Below, one piece after another: positions 1 to 8,319 of a stretch of DNA of 15,393 bases. How positions within the stretch are numbered: position 1 is the stretch's first letter; each line of letters starts with the position of its first letter. This DNA comes from Betaproteobacteria bacterium (lineage in GTDB: Bacteria; Pseudomonadota; Gammaproteobacteria; Burkholderiales; SG8-39): the NCBI GenBank assembly GCA_007280315.1, contig QYQC01000197.1:1-15393 (forward strand), written 5' to 3'. The notes beneath the pieces were generated by a model that had not been told where the DNA came from, ran no database searches, and was given only the letters and a program-made list of their open reading frames with translations. The translations under genes and the position numbers were made by a program.

Positions 1-36
1 ACACTGCACGGTCTTGTACTTGGGGATGGGGGTTCG

Positions 37-2211
37 ATGAAACGGTTCTTGGCAATATCTGTATTTGCGGCTGCACTTTGTCCGGCTGCGGAAGTTGCGG
101 GTGCTGACACGCCGGTTGCGCCGGTCAAACCGGTCACCGACACCTACTTTGGAACCGCAATAACGGACAATTATCGCTATATGGAGAACAGCGCGGCGCC
201 GGAGGTCATGAACTGGGCCCGGGCGCAGAATGACCATACCCGCCAGGTTCTCGATGCGATACCGGCCCGCGCCAAACTTCTTTCGCGCATCGCCGAACTC
301 GAGGCCTCGGTTCAGGCTCGCGTGGTAAAAGTCAAGCGCACACCCGGCGGGCTGTTCTTTTACGAACGACGCGGCGCCAGCGAAAACCAGTTCAAGCTGT
401 ATGTTCGCGATGGTCTGCATGGGACGGAAAGCTTGCTGCTCGACCCCGAACCGTTGACCAAGGCGAAAGGGGTCCCCCACGCGATCTCGTTTTTCCAGCC
501 GTCCGACAGCGGCAGGTACGTCGCCTACGGCATGTCCGCCGGCGGATCCGAGGAGGCGTCGATCCATGTGATCGACGTTTCGACCAAGAAACAAGTGATC
601 AAGCCGATCGACCGCGCACACTACAGCGACGCGGCGTGGATGCCGGACGACAGCGGCTTCTTCTATTTCCGCCAGCGAAAACCGGCAAAGGGCGCGCCGC
701 CAACCGAGAAGTATCGCTTTCAGACCGCATACTTCCACGCAATGAAAGGCAGCGGGAGCGATCGTGCAATCATAGCCGCCGGCGTCACCCGCTCCATCGA
801 CATCAAACCGGAGGATTTTCCAATCGTTGCGCCGGTGGCCGAGACCCCGTATGTCGTCGCCATCCCGGCGAACGGCGTGCAAAACGAAATTGCGGTGTAT
901 TTAGCCAACCGCGCCGACGTGCTCAAGTCCGATGTGCGCTGGCGCAAGCTGTTCGGGCGCGAGGACGACATCACCAGTTTCGCAATTCACGGCGACGATC
1001 TTTATCTGCTCACGCACAAAGATGCGTCGCGGTTCAAGGTGCTGCGCACCAGCGTGAAAAATCCCGACATTGCACATGCGGATGTGATCATTGCCCCCGG
1101 CCGTGAAATCGTGGTCAAGATAGCGGCGGCGAGCGACGGCCTGTACGTTGTGTCGCGCGACGGAACCGCCGGCAAGTTGTACCGTGTGCCCTTCGGCGCA
1201 ACGGCAACACCCGTCGCGGTTCCGATGCCACGCGAGGGTTCACTCGATATCGAGTCGAGCGATCCCCGCGCGCCAGGAGTGATACTGTCGATGGGTTCGT
1301 GGACGCGCGACTTCGGCTACTACGCGCTCGACACGGCGTCCGGCCAGTTCGCCGACACCGGCCTGCAGGCGCTCGGCCCCTTCGGCGCACCGGACGACCT
1401 CGCGGCGAAGGAGGTTCTGGTCAAGAGCTACGACGGCACCGAAGTACCTTTGTCTATCGTCTATCCAAAGAACATCAAACTTGACGGCAGCAATCCGACG
1501 CATCTTTACGGCTATGGCGCCTACGGCATCACCGACGATCCGGTCTATATACCGCGTTTTCTCGCCTGGTATGAGCTTGGCGGCATCCGCGCAACCTGTC
1601 ATGTGCGCGGCGGCGGTGCCTATGGCGAGGACTGGCACCTGGCCGGAAAGCTTGCGACCAAGCCGAATACCTGGAAGGACTTCATAGCCTGCGCCGAGTA
1701 TTTGATCAAGGAAGGCTATACGTCGACGGCCAGGCTCGGCATCCACGGCGGCAGCGCCGGCGGCATCCTCATTGGGCGGGCGATGACCGAGCGCCCCGAT
1801 CTATTCGCCGTCGCGGTGCCTGAAGTGGGCGTGCTCAATGCATTGCGCAGTGAAAACTCCGCCAACGGCGTACCCAACATTCCCGAATTCGGCACGGTAA
1901 AGAATGAAAAGCAGTTTGCCGCCCTGCTGGAAATGGACGCGCTGCATCACGTCAAGGACGGTGTGCGCTATCCGGCGACATTACTCATACATGGCTATAA
2001 CGATTCGCGGGTCCCGGTCGCAGAGTCGTTGAAAATGGCGGCACGCCTGCAGGCAGCGACGGCGTCGGGCCGTCCGGTGCTGCTGCGGCTGGATTTCGCC
2101 AGCGGGCATGGCATGGGAAGCACCAAAACACAGCGCCAGGAACAGTACGCCGACATGTGGAGCTTCATGCTGTGGCAGTTCGGCGACGCGCGATTTCAGT
2201 CGGGGAAGTGA
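37..2211 (+). CDS. Secreted prolyl oligopeptidase (serine peptidase family S9A)
   Basis: The 724-residue product is a prolyl oligopeptidase-type serine peptidase, which cleaves short peptides after proline. The N-terminus has a signal peptide: basic MKR, a hydrophobic stretch, and a likely cleavage site after AGA near residue 23, so it probably acts in the periplasm. Residues about 25-75 match the family's N-terminal segment (DTYFGTAITDNYRYMEN), about 80-430 would form the beta-propeller, and the rest is the alpha/beta-hydrolase domain. The catalytic triad is visible: Ser573 in GGSAGG, Asp656 in YNDSRVP and His691 in SGHGMG. The RGGGAYGEDWH block before the nucleophile is also typical. Length fits the family (about 680-730). 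The ATG at 37 follows a G-rich stretch but no canonical Shine-Dalgarno, and it is the start that gives an intact signal peptide. Family assignment is secure; the physiological substrate is unknown. Confidence 0.95.
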   Translation: MKRFLAISVFAAALCPAAEVAGADTPVAPVKPVTDTYFGTAITDNYRYMENSAAPEVMNWARAQNDHTRQVLDAIPARAKLLSRIAELEASVQARVVKVKRTPGGLFFYERRGASENQFKLYVRDGLHGTESLLLDPEPLTKAKGVPHAISFFQPSDSGRYVAYGMSAGGSEEASIHVIDVSTKKQVIKPIDRAHYSDAAWMPDDSGFFYFRQRKPAKGAPPTEKYRFQTAYFHAMKGSGSDRAIIAAGVTRSIDIKPEDFPIVAPVAETPYVVAIPANGVQNEIAVYLANRADVLKSDVRWRKLFGREDDITSFAIHGDDLYLLTHKDASRFKVLRTSVKNPDIAHADVIIAPGREIVVKIAAASDGLYVVSRDGTAGKLYRVPFGATATPVAVPMPREGSLDIESSDPRAPGVILSMGSWTRDFGYYALDTASGQFADTGLQALGPFGAPDDLAAKEVLVKSYDGTEVPLSIVYPKNIKLDGSNPTHLYGYGAYGITDDPVYIPRFLAWYELGGIRATCHVRGGGAYGEDWHLAGKLATKPNTWKDFIACAEYLIKEGYTSTARLGIHGGSAGGILIGRAMTERPDLFAVAVPEVGVLNALRSENSANGVPNIPEFGTVKNEKQFAALLEMDALHHVKDGVRYPATLLIHGYNDSRVPVAESLKMAARLQAATASGRPVLLRLDFASGHGMGSTKTQRQEQYADMWSFMLWQFGDARFQSGK

Positions 2212-2308
2212 CTTGACGAGCGTCTCAAGTAACGCGCGTTAATCGAACTGTGAGGGGCTGCTGACATCACCAGCGTTCATTTCGATCGAATAAAACGGGA
2301 GACAGAAC

Positions 2309-2920
2309 ATGATTGATCTATATATGTGGGGCACTTCCAACGGGCAGCGTGCTTCGCTCGCACTGGCCGAGTCCGGCCTTGAGCACCGCATCCACAAGGT
2401 GGATCTCACCAAGGGCGAACAAAAGAAGCCCGAGTTCCTCGCGTTGAATCCGGCGGGACAAATCCCGGTGATGGTGGATTCGGATGGCCCTAACGGCACG
2501 CGCCTGGTGCTGGCGCAGTCGGCCGCGATCCTGATATACGCCGCGGAGAAGAGCGGCAAATTCATGCCCAAGGACGGAGCACGCCGCGCCGCTGCGTGGC
2601 AATGGTTCATGATGGGCGCGAGCGATCTCGCCGGCTCCAGTTCGACGCTGTTCCTGCTGGAAAATCTGGTTCCGGAGAAATCGCCGAAGAACGCGGATTT
2701 CTTCAAAGACCGGGTGGTCAAGTTTTTTACGCTCCTCGACCAACGGCTGCAGGGTCGTGAATATATTGCAGATGAAGTGTCCATCGCCGACCTGATGCTC
2801 TATCCCATTTACGCGGCACGCAAACCATTGCTGGACGCGGCCGGCGGTCTGGCCAACCTGCAGCGCTGGGGCGCCATGATGGCGTCGCGTCCAGGCGTGC
2901 AGAAGGGGATGAATCCGTAG
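2309..2920 (+). CDS. Glutathione S-transferase family protein, YfcG/nu-class-like
   Basis: This 203-residue protein has the two-domain cytosolic GST layout. A thioredoxin-like N-terminal half (about 1-85) contains NPAGQIPVMVD, with the cis-proline glutathione-binding loop, and LAQSAAILIY, which corresponds to the usual E/Q-S glutathione contact. The helical C-terminal half contains SIADLMLYP, the conserved N-capping box. The opening MIDLYMWGTSNG closely resembles E. coli YfcG, and Thr9 and Asn11 sit where YfcG uses Thr/Asn instead of a catalytic Tyr or Ser. That suggests a nu-class enzyme with disulfide-bond reductase rather than classic conjugation activity, which is inference from a few residues. 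A GGGAGA ribosome-binding site at 2297-2302 supports the ATG at 2309. It follows the oligopeptidase by 97 bp and converges on ggt. Confidence 0.9.
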   Translation: MIDLYMWGTSNGQRASLALAESGLEHRIHKVDLTKGEQKKPEFLALNPAGQIPVMVDSDGPNGTRLVLAQSAAILIYAAEKSGKFMPKDGARRAAAWQWFMMGASDLAGSSSTLFLLENLVPEKSPKNADFFKDRVVKFFTLLDQRLQGREYIADEVSIADLMLYPIYAARKPLLDAAGGLANLQRWGAMMASRPGVQKGMNP

Positions 2921-2984
2921 GACGACGCTCCGGGTAGAAATCGAAAATCCGCTCGTTCTGCAGTACGCCGCGAGGACTGCGCCT

Positions 2985-4736
2985 CTAGTCCCCTTTCGCC
3001 ACGCCCTCGCGCCGCGGGTCGGCGCCGCCGACCCAGCCGTCGCGCGTGCGCTGGATGCCGTGCACGCCGCTGGTCATGTCGATCAGGCGCACTTCATGCC
3101 CGAGCGCGCGCAGCGGCTCCGCCCAGTTCGCGGCCGCGGTGCCGCGTTCGAGTTCGGTCGGGCCGTTGCGGCTGCCGAAGTTGGGCAGGTCGATTGCCTG
3201 CTGTATGTCCAGCCTGCGGTCGAGCGCGCCGACCAGGGTCTTGAGCACGTGATTGATAATGGCGCTGCCCCCGGCCGAGCCCAGGACCAATACCAGCCTG
3301 CCTTCGCGGTCGAACACCATGGTCGGCGCCATGCTGCTGCGCGGCCGCTTGCCGGGTTCGATGCGGTTGGCCACCGATTTGCCGTCCTGTTCGGCGAGGA
3401 AGGAAAAATCGGTGAGCTGGTTGTTGAGCAGGAAGCCGTGCACCATCTGCTGGCTGCCGAAGGCGAACTCGATCGAGCTGGTCATGGCCACGGCATTGCC
3501 CGCGGCGTCGACGATGGCGAGATGGCTGGTGGAAGGCAGTTCCGGTGAGGCGTCGTCGGCGAGTTCCGCGAGGGGCGCACCGGGCGGAGAGCCAGGCTGG
3601 GCGCGGCCCAGCGACCGATCCGCCTTGACCTGAGCGGCGCGCGCGGCGAGGTACTCCGGCGCCAGCAGACCTGCCACCGGCACCGGCACGAAATCGGCAT
3701 CGGCGAGATAGCGTTCGCGGTCGGCGTAGGCGAGCCGCTCGGCCTCCACGATAAGGTGCGTGGCGCGGATTGGATCCGCCGGGAGCGCCTGCGGCGCGAG
3801 CTGCTGCAGCAGGCCCAGCACCTGCAGCACGGCGATGCCGCCGGAGCTGGGTGGCGGCATGCCGCAGACTTTCCATACGCGATAGGGTGAACACACCGGT
3901 TCGCGCTCCAGCGCGCGGTAATGCGCCAGATCATCGGTAGTCAAATCGCCGGGATTGGGCGCGTGTTTGACCGCGTTCGCAATGTCGCGCGCGATTTCGC
4001 CTTCATAGAAAGCGTTTGCGCCCTGGGCGGCGATTTTTCGCAGCGTGTCGGCAAGGGCAGGGTTCTTGAGCAGCGTACCGACGGGCTTGGGCGTGTCGTC
4101 CTCGCGGTAGTACAGGTGGCGCATCGCCTGGTTGCGTCCCGGCAGGCGCACCAACTCGAGCAGGCGGTGCAGGCGCGGCGACAGCGCAAAGCCTTCGGCC
4201 GCGAGCCGGATCGCCGGCTGGAACAATTCCGCCCAGGGCAGCTTGCCGTATTTGGCATGGGCGAGTTCCAGCGCGCGCAGCACGCCCGGCGTGCCCACCG
4301 ATTTGCCGCCGACCACCGCATCCAGAAACTTGAGCGGCTGGCCATCGGCGCCGGTGAATCGATGCGAGCGCGCCGCCGCGGGCGCGGTCTCGCGTCCGTC
4401 ATAGCTGCTGAGTTTGGCTTCGGCGGCCGCGTAATGCAGGATGAAAGCGCCGCCGCCCAGCCCTGAGGATTGCGGCTCGACCAGGTTGAGCACCATTTGC
4501 ACCGCTATGGCGGCGTCGACGGCCGTGCCGCCGCGCCGCAATACCCCATAGCCCGCCTCGACCGCCAGCGGATGCGCGGCCGCGACCAGGAAGTGCGCCG
4601 CGTGAACCGCCTGTTTCGGGTTGAAGCTGGAAGCCGGCTCAGGCGCAGGCTGGGCCAGCGCCTGCGTTGCGGCCAGAAGCGCGGGGACCAAAAATAAAAA
4701 AGGCAGCCGAGCGGCTGCCCTTTTGGAAATGATCAT
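2985..4736 (-). CDS. ggt: Gamma-glutamyltransferase (glutathione hydrolase) proenzyme
   Basis: The 583-residue precursor hydrolyses or transfers the gamma-glutamyl group of glutathione and related peptides, probably in the periplasm. The N-terminus is a signal peptide: KRAAAR basic segment, LPFLFLVPALLAA core, and cleavage near ALAQ. The large-subunit region includes GGTAVDAAIAVQ, EPQSSGLGGGAF and DGRETAP. Thr403 in PSTSHLAIVD aligns with the autocatalytic cleavage site and nucleophile of the family, giving a small subunit of about 181 residues that carries LLNNQLTDFS, GKRPRSSMAPT and GSAGGS. The frame stays open far upstream inside hppA, but the signal peptide and family length place the start at the ATG ending at 4736. 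That start lies 8 bp after the hppA stop and lacks a visible Shine-Dalgarno. A strong terminator overlaps codons 5-16, so expression probably depends on read-through or coupling from hppA. Confidence 0.94.
   Translation of the reverse strand: MIISKRAAARLPFLFLVPALLAATQALAQPAPEPASSFNPKQAVHAAHFLVAAAHPLAVEAGYGVLRRGGTAVDAAIAVQMVLNLVEPQSSGLGGGAFILHYAAAEAKLSSYDGRETAPAAARSHRFTGADGQPLKFLDAVVGGKSVGTPGVLRALELAHAKYGKLPWAELFQPAIRLAAEGFALSPRLHRLLELVRLPGRNQAMRHLYYREDDTPKPVGTLLKNPALADTLRKIAAQGANAFYEGEIARDIANAVKHAPNPGDLTTDDLAHYRALEREPVCSPYRVWKVCGMPPPSSGGIAVLQVLGLLQQLAPQALPADPIRATHLIVEAERLAYADRERYLADADFVPVPVAGLLAPEYLAARAAQVKADRSLGRAQPGSPPGAPLAELADDASPELPSTSHLAIVDAAGNAVAMTSSIEFAFGSQQMVHGFLLNNQLTDFSFLAEQDGKSVANRIEPGKRPRSSMAPTMVFDREGRLVLVLGSAGGSAIINHVLKTLVGALDRRLDIQQAIDLPNFGSRNGPTELERGTAAANWAEPLRALGHEVRLIDMTSGVHGIQRTRDGWVGGADPRREGVAKGD
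4690..4724 (-). terminator. Rho-independent terminator of hppA, located inside the ggt signal-peptide codons
   Basis: Read on the minus strand, GGCAGCC-GCTC-GGCTGCC forms a perfect 7-bp GC-rich stem with a 4-base loop (plus coordinates 4702-4719). It is followed at once by TTTTTTATTTTT. AAAAG before the stem can pair with the first Ts to lengthen it. This is a textbook intrinsic terminator 20-55 bp after the hppA stop codon. It lies wholly within ggt, with the stem coding for the basic n-region and the T-run for FLFL of the hydrophobic core. On the plus strand only four Ts follow the stem, so it is much weaker in that direction. Confidence 0.85.
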
Positions 4737-4744
4737 GCTGCGGA

Positions 4745-6811
4745 CTACAGCAGCGGCACCACCAGCAGGGCCACGATGTTGATGATCTTGATCAACGGGT
4801 TCACCGCCGGGCCGGCCGTATCCTTGTAGGGATCGCCCACGGTGTCGCCGGTCACCGCCGCTTTGTGCGCTTCCGAGCCCTTGCCGCCGAAGTTGCCGTC
4901 TTCGATATATTTCTTGGCGTTGTCCCAGGCGCCGCCGCCGGTAGTCATGGAGATCGCCACGAACAGGCCGGTTACGATCGAGCCCATGAGCACGCCACCC
5001 AGCGCCTGCGGTCCGAGCACGACGCCGACAATAATCGGCACTAGCACCGGCAACAGCGAGGGCACCATCATTTCCTTGATCGCGGCCGTGGTGAGCATGC
5101 CCACTGCCTTGGAGTAGTCCGGCTTGCCCGTGCCTTCCATAATGCCCGGGATTTCCTTGAACTGGCGCCGCACTTCGATCACCACCGAACCGGCGGCGCG
5201 GCCGACCGCTTCCATCGCCATGGCGGCGAAGAGATACGGAATCAAACCGCCGACGAACAGGCCGATGATCACCATGTGATTGGACAGATCGAAGGTCACG
5301 ACCTTGCCGGAATGCTCCAGCGCGTGGGTGTAGTCTGCGAACAGCACCAGCGCGGCGAGGCCGGCCGAACCGATGGCGTAGCCTTTGGTTACCGCCTTGG
5401 TGGTGTTGCCCACCGCATCCAGAGGATCGGTGATGGCGCGCACCGAGTCCGGCAGATTGCTCATTTCGGCAATGCCGCCGGCGTTGTCGGTGATCGGGCC
5501 GTAGGCGTCCAGCGCGACGATGATGCCGGTCATGGACAGCATAGAGGTAGCGGCAATGGCGATGCCATACAGGCCGGCCCAGTGGTAGGCGAGATAGATC
5601 GAGGCACATACCGCCAACACTGGCAGTGCGCAGGCGCGCATCGACACGCCCAGGCCGGCAATGATGTTGGTGCCGTGGCCGGTGGTGGAGGCTTCGGCGA
5701 TATGCCGTACGGGTGAGAACTCGGTGGCGGTGTAGTACTCGGTGATAATCACCATCAGGGCTGTCAGCACCAGACCGATCACCGCGGTACCGTAGAGGTG
5801 CAGCACGGTGATGCTCTTTGCCACGCCGCCGATGTCGAAAGTCACGTTCTTGAGGATATCGCCCATCATCCAGTCGGTGAGCGGGTAGAAGGCGATAAGC
5901 GCCAGCACGCCGGCGACCAGCAGGCCCTTGTACAGGGCGGTCATGATTTTCTTGCCTGGTGTGATTTTCACGAACATGCAGCCGATGACCGACGCGATGA
6001 TGGAAAAACCACCGAGCACCAGCGGATAAATCACCGCGTTGGGGGACATGGTCTTGATCGTCAGCGCGCCCAGCAGCATGGTCGCGATGATGGTCACGGC
6101 GTAGGTTTCGAACAGGTCGGCCGCCATACCGGCGCAGTCGCCGACGTTGTCGCCGACGTTGTCCGCGATTACCGCCGGATTACGCGGGTCGTCCTCTGGG
6201 ATGCCGGCTTCGACCTTGCCCACCAGATCGGCGCCGACGTCGGCGCCCTTGGTGAATATGCCGCCGCCAAGACGCGCGAAGATGGAGATCAGCGAACCGC
6301 CGAAGCCGAAGCCGATCAGCGGCTTGATTACCTCACTCAGGGCCTGTCCGTTGCCGGCGGCGTTGGTGGTAAGCAGGGCGTAGAAGGCGGTCACTCCGAG
6401 CAGGCCCAGGCCAACCACCAGGAGGCCGGTGATGGCGCCGCCGCGAAATGCCACGGTGAGTGCCTCGTTCAGGCCGACACGCGCCGCTTCAGCAGTGCGC
6501 ACGTTGGCGCGCACCGAAATGTTCATGCCGATATAACCGGTGGCGCCGGACAACACTGCGCCGAGGATGAATCCGGTTGCGGTGGTTGCGCCCAGAAATA
6601 TCCAGATCAACGCGGCGAGGATGACGCCGACGATGGCGATGGCGGTGTATTGCTTGTTCAGGTAAGCGGAAGCACCTTCCTGAATCGCCGCGGCGATTTC
6701 GCGCATGCGCTCGTTGCCCGTGGGCTGCGCCAGTATCCATTTGATCGACCAACCGCCGTAGAGCAGCGCGAACACACCGCACGCGAGTGCAAACCAGAGT
6801 CCTGCATTCAT
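4745..6811 (-). CDS. hppA: Pyrophosphate-energized proton pump (membrane H+-pyrophosphatase), K+-independent type
   Basis: The 688-residue, highly hydrophobic protein hydrolyses cytoplasmic PPi and pumps protons across the inner membrane. Family signatures are complete: DVGADLVGKVE at 191-201 (the D-x7-K-x-E motif), DNVGDNVGD at 217-225, DAYGPITDNAGGIAEM at about 435-450, and near the C-terminus TGDTVGDPYKDTAGPAVNP. Lys472 in GNTTKAVTKG occupies the position where K+-dependent enzymes have Ala, so this looks like the K+-independent H+-pumping subfamily, as in Rhodospirillum rubrum. The start MNAGLWFALACG at 6811 is preceded by GGGAGA at good spacing. The longer open frame to 6967 is rejected because its first 52 residues are polar and span the promoter. 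It is transcribed divergently from the PPi-type phosphofructokinase and is followed directly by ggt. Confidence 0.96.
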   Translation of the reverse strand: MNAGLWFALACGVFALLYGGWSIKWILAQPTGNERMREIAAAIQEGASAYLNKQYTAIAIVGVILAALIWIFLGATTATGFILGAVLSGATGYIGMNISVRANVRTAEAARVGLNEALTVAFRGGAITGLLVVGLGLLGVTAFYALLTTNAAGNGQALSEVIKPLIGFGFGGSLISIFARLGGGIFTKGADVGADLVGKVEAGIPEDDPRNPAVIADNVGDNVGDCAGMAADLFETYAVTIIATMLLGALTIKTMSPNAVIYPLVLGGFSIIASVIGCMFVKITPGKKIMTALYKGLLVAGVLALIAFYPLTDWMMGDILKNVTFDIGGVAKSITVLHLYGTAVIGLVLTALMVIITEYYTATEFSPVRHIAEASTTGHGTNIIAGLGVSMRACALPVLAVCASIYLAYHWAGLYGIAIAATSMLSMTGIIVALDAYGPITDNAGGIAEMSNLPDSVRAITDPLDAVGNTTKAVTKGYAIGSAGLAALVLFADYTHALEHSGKVVTFDLSNHMVIIGLFVGGLIPYLFAAMAMEAVGRAAGSVVIEVRRQFKEIPGIMEGTGKPDYSKAVGMLTTAAIKEMMVPSLLPVLVPIIVGVVLGPQALGGVLMGSIVTGLFVAISMTTGGGAWDNAKKYIEDGNFGGKGSEAHKAAVTGDTVGDPYKDTAGPAVNPLIKIINIVALLVVPLL

Positions 6812-6872
6812 GAATCTCTCCCGAGAAAAGCCGGCCGCGACAGCCAGACGGTCAGTTTTTTGAAAACGCCGA

Positions 6873-6881
6873 ATTATAGCA
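6873..6881 (-). promoter_or_regulatory. Extended -10 promoter of hppA
   Basis: On the minus strand the sequence TGCTATAAT gives a perfect -10 box (6873-6878) with the upstream TG of an extended -10 element. No good -35 hexamer is seen 16-18 bp upstream, which fits extended -10 use. Transcription would start near 6866, giving a leader of about 55 nt before the hppA ATG. Position and motif are seen directly; activity is inferred. Confidence 0.65.
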
Positions 6882-6989
6882 GGCCGCACCGGCCCAGGGA
6901 CAGCGCGGATCGGGGCCAGAGCCCGGAATTTGCGCACGGAAACGGCGTCGCCCGCCGCTGTCGGCACCGATTGCGGGCGCGCCGCCGTA

Positions 6990-6995
6990 TATAAT
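6990..6995 (+). promoter_or_regulatory. -10 box of the PPi-phosphofructokinase promoter
   Basis: A perfect TATAAT lies 52 bp before the phosphofructokinase ATG and would start transcription near 7002. No convincing -35 is present at 16-18 bp; TTGCGG at 6971-6976 is only 13 bp away. The ATG formed by the end of this box (6994) opens the longer reading frame but cannot be translated from this promoter. This is why the start at 7048 is preferred. Confidence 0.55.
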
Positions 6996-7031
6996 GCAAA
7001 CCGATTTCAGAGGGCTGGGATTTAGTCTAAA

Positions 7032-7038
7032 AAGGAGG
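7032..7038 (+). promoter_or_regulatory. Strong Shine-Dalgarno that fixes the phosphofructokinase start
   Basis: AAGGAGG is a near-complete complement of the 16S rRNA 3' end. It stands 9 bases before the ATG at 7048 and 12 before the next in-frame ATG at 7051. It decides the start in favour of 7048 over the upstream in-frame ATG at 6994. Confidence 0.85.
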
Positions 7039-7047
7039 AGCCGCAAG

Positions 7048-8271
7048 ATGATGCCGTTCGGAAAGGTTTTGGTCGCGCAAGGGGGCGGGCCGACTGCCGT
7101 CATCAATCAGTCGATGGCAGGTGTCGTCCTGGAAGCGCGCAAGTTTCGCAACGTCGAACTGGTATACGGCGCCTATCACGGGGTATCCGGAATCGTCCAG
7201 GAGGAGTTCCTCGATCTCACCCAGGAAACCAGCCACAACATCGAAATGGTCGCAGACACCCCCTCGTCCGCGCTCGGTTCGACGCGCGACAAACCCGATT
7301 TGCGTTACTGCCAGGAAATATTCAAGGTGCTGAAGGCGCACGGCATCGGTTATTTCTTTTACATCGGCGGCAACGACTCCTCCGACACGGTGCGCATCGT
7401 CAACGAGGAGGCGAAACGCGCCGACTATCCGCTGCGCTGCATTCACATACCGAAGACCATAGACAACGACCTGGTCGGCAACGATCACACGCCTGGATTC
7501 CCTTCGGCTGCGCGTTTCGTGGTTCAGGCATTCATGGGCGCCAACCTTGACAACGCCGCGCTGCCCGGCGTCTATCTGGCCGTGGTGATGGGCAGGCACG
7601 CCGGCTTTCTCACTGCGGCGGCGGCGCTGGGAAAGAAATTTCCAGACGACGGCCCGCACCTGATCTACCTTCCGGAGCGCACCTTCAGCATCGACAAATT
7701 TCTGGCAGACGTCAAGGCCACCTACGACAAGCACGGGCGCTGCGTGATTGCCGCCTCCGAAGGTATCCACGACAGCAAGGGCGAACCCATCATCACGCAA
7801 CTGAACAGCAAGGTGGAGCGTGACGCTCACGGCAATGTGCAGCTCTCCGGTACCGGCGCGCTGGCGGACCTGCTTTGCAACGAAATCAAACACAAACTCG
7901 GCATCAAACGCGTGCGCGGCGACACCTTCGGCTATGTCCAGCGTTCGTTCATGGGTTGCGTCTCGGATGTGGATCAGCGCGAGGCGCGCGAGGTCGGCGA
8001 AAAGGCAGTGCAGTACGCCATGTGGGGCGATTGCGACGGCTCGGTTGCGATCAAGCGCACCGGCTTTTACTCCGTCGATTACCAGCTGGTGCCGCTGGAG
8101 TCGGTGGCGGGAAAAACGCGGGTGATGGAAGATGAATTCATCGCTGCCAGCGGAACCGATGTCACCGATGCGTATCGTTATTATCTGCGCCCGCTGCTGG
8201 GCTCAGGCATGCCGGATGCCTACCGACTGCGGCTGAACCGAGTGGGCAAGATTCTCAACCCGGGAAAATAG
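7048..8271 (+). CDS. pfp: 6-phosphofructokinase, pyrophosphate-dependent type
   Basis: The 407-residue protein belongs to the phosphofructokinase superfamily and interconverts fructose-6-phosphate and fructose-1,6-bisphosphate. The N-terminal glycine-rich phosphate loop is AQGGGPTAVIN (10-20). The donor-site motif reads GGNDSS at 107-112, so Asp110 replaces the Gly of ATP enzymes (E. coli Gly104). PKTIDND at 135-141 has Lys136 where E. coli has Gly124. Asp plus Lys at these positions is the accepted mark of PPi-dependent enzymes, which work reversibly. MGRHAGF at 181-187 is the sugar-phosphate-binding motif, and Asp139/Asp141 include the catalytic base. At about 400 residues it is longer than bacterial ATP-PFK (about 320). 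It is divergent from hppA, so PPi use and PPi-driven proton pumping share one control region. Donor use is inferred from residues. Confidence 0.92.
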   Translation: MMPFGKVLVAQGGGPTAVINQSMAGVVLEARKFRNVELVYGAYHGVSGIVQEEFLDLTQETSHNIEMVADTPSSALGSTRDKPDLRYCQEIFKVLKAHGIGYFFYIGGNDSSDTVRIVNEEAKRADYPLRCIHIPKTIDNDLVGNDHTPGFPSAARFVVQAFMGANLDNAALPGVYLAVVMGRHAGFLTAAAALGKKFPDDGPHLIYLPERTFSIDKFLADVKATYDKHGRCVIAASEGIHDSKGEPIITQLNSKVERDAHGNVQLSGTGALADLLCNEIKHKLGIKRVRGDTFGYVQRSFMGCVSDVDQREAREVGEKAVQYAMWGDCDGSVAIKRTGFYSVDYQLVPLESVAGKTRVMEDEFIAASGTDVTDAYRYYLRPLLGSGMPDAYRLRLNRVGKILNPGK

Positions 8272-8319
8272 GACTTCGCGGTTCGGCTGGCGGAGAGGAG
8301 AAGCCGGCTGTAGCGATTG

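Noticed and set aside
2213..2243. A possible promoter for the GST gene (TTGACG, then GTTAAT).
   Set aside because: The spacing is 19 bp and the -10 match is poor, so it is not convincing enough to annotate.
4737..5609. An open frame joining ggt to about 290 codons upstream, which could suggest a fusion protein.
   Set aside because: The upstream part is an out-of-frame shadow of hppA with a low-complexity Arg/Gly/His composition. The true ggt start is marked by a signal peptide at 4736.
5798..6994. A 398-codon plus-strand frame opposite hppA.
   Set aside because: It is an antisense shadow. The product is His/Gln/Asp/Gly-rich low complexity with no domain, and hppA on the other strand has every family motif.
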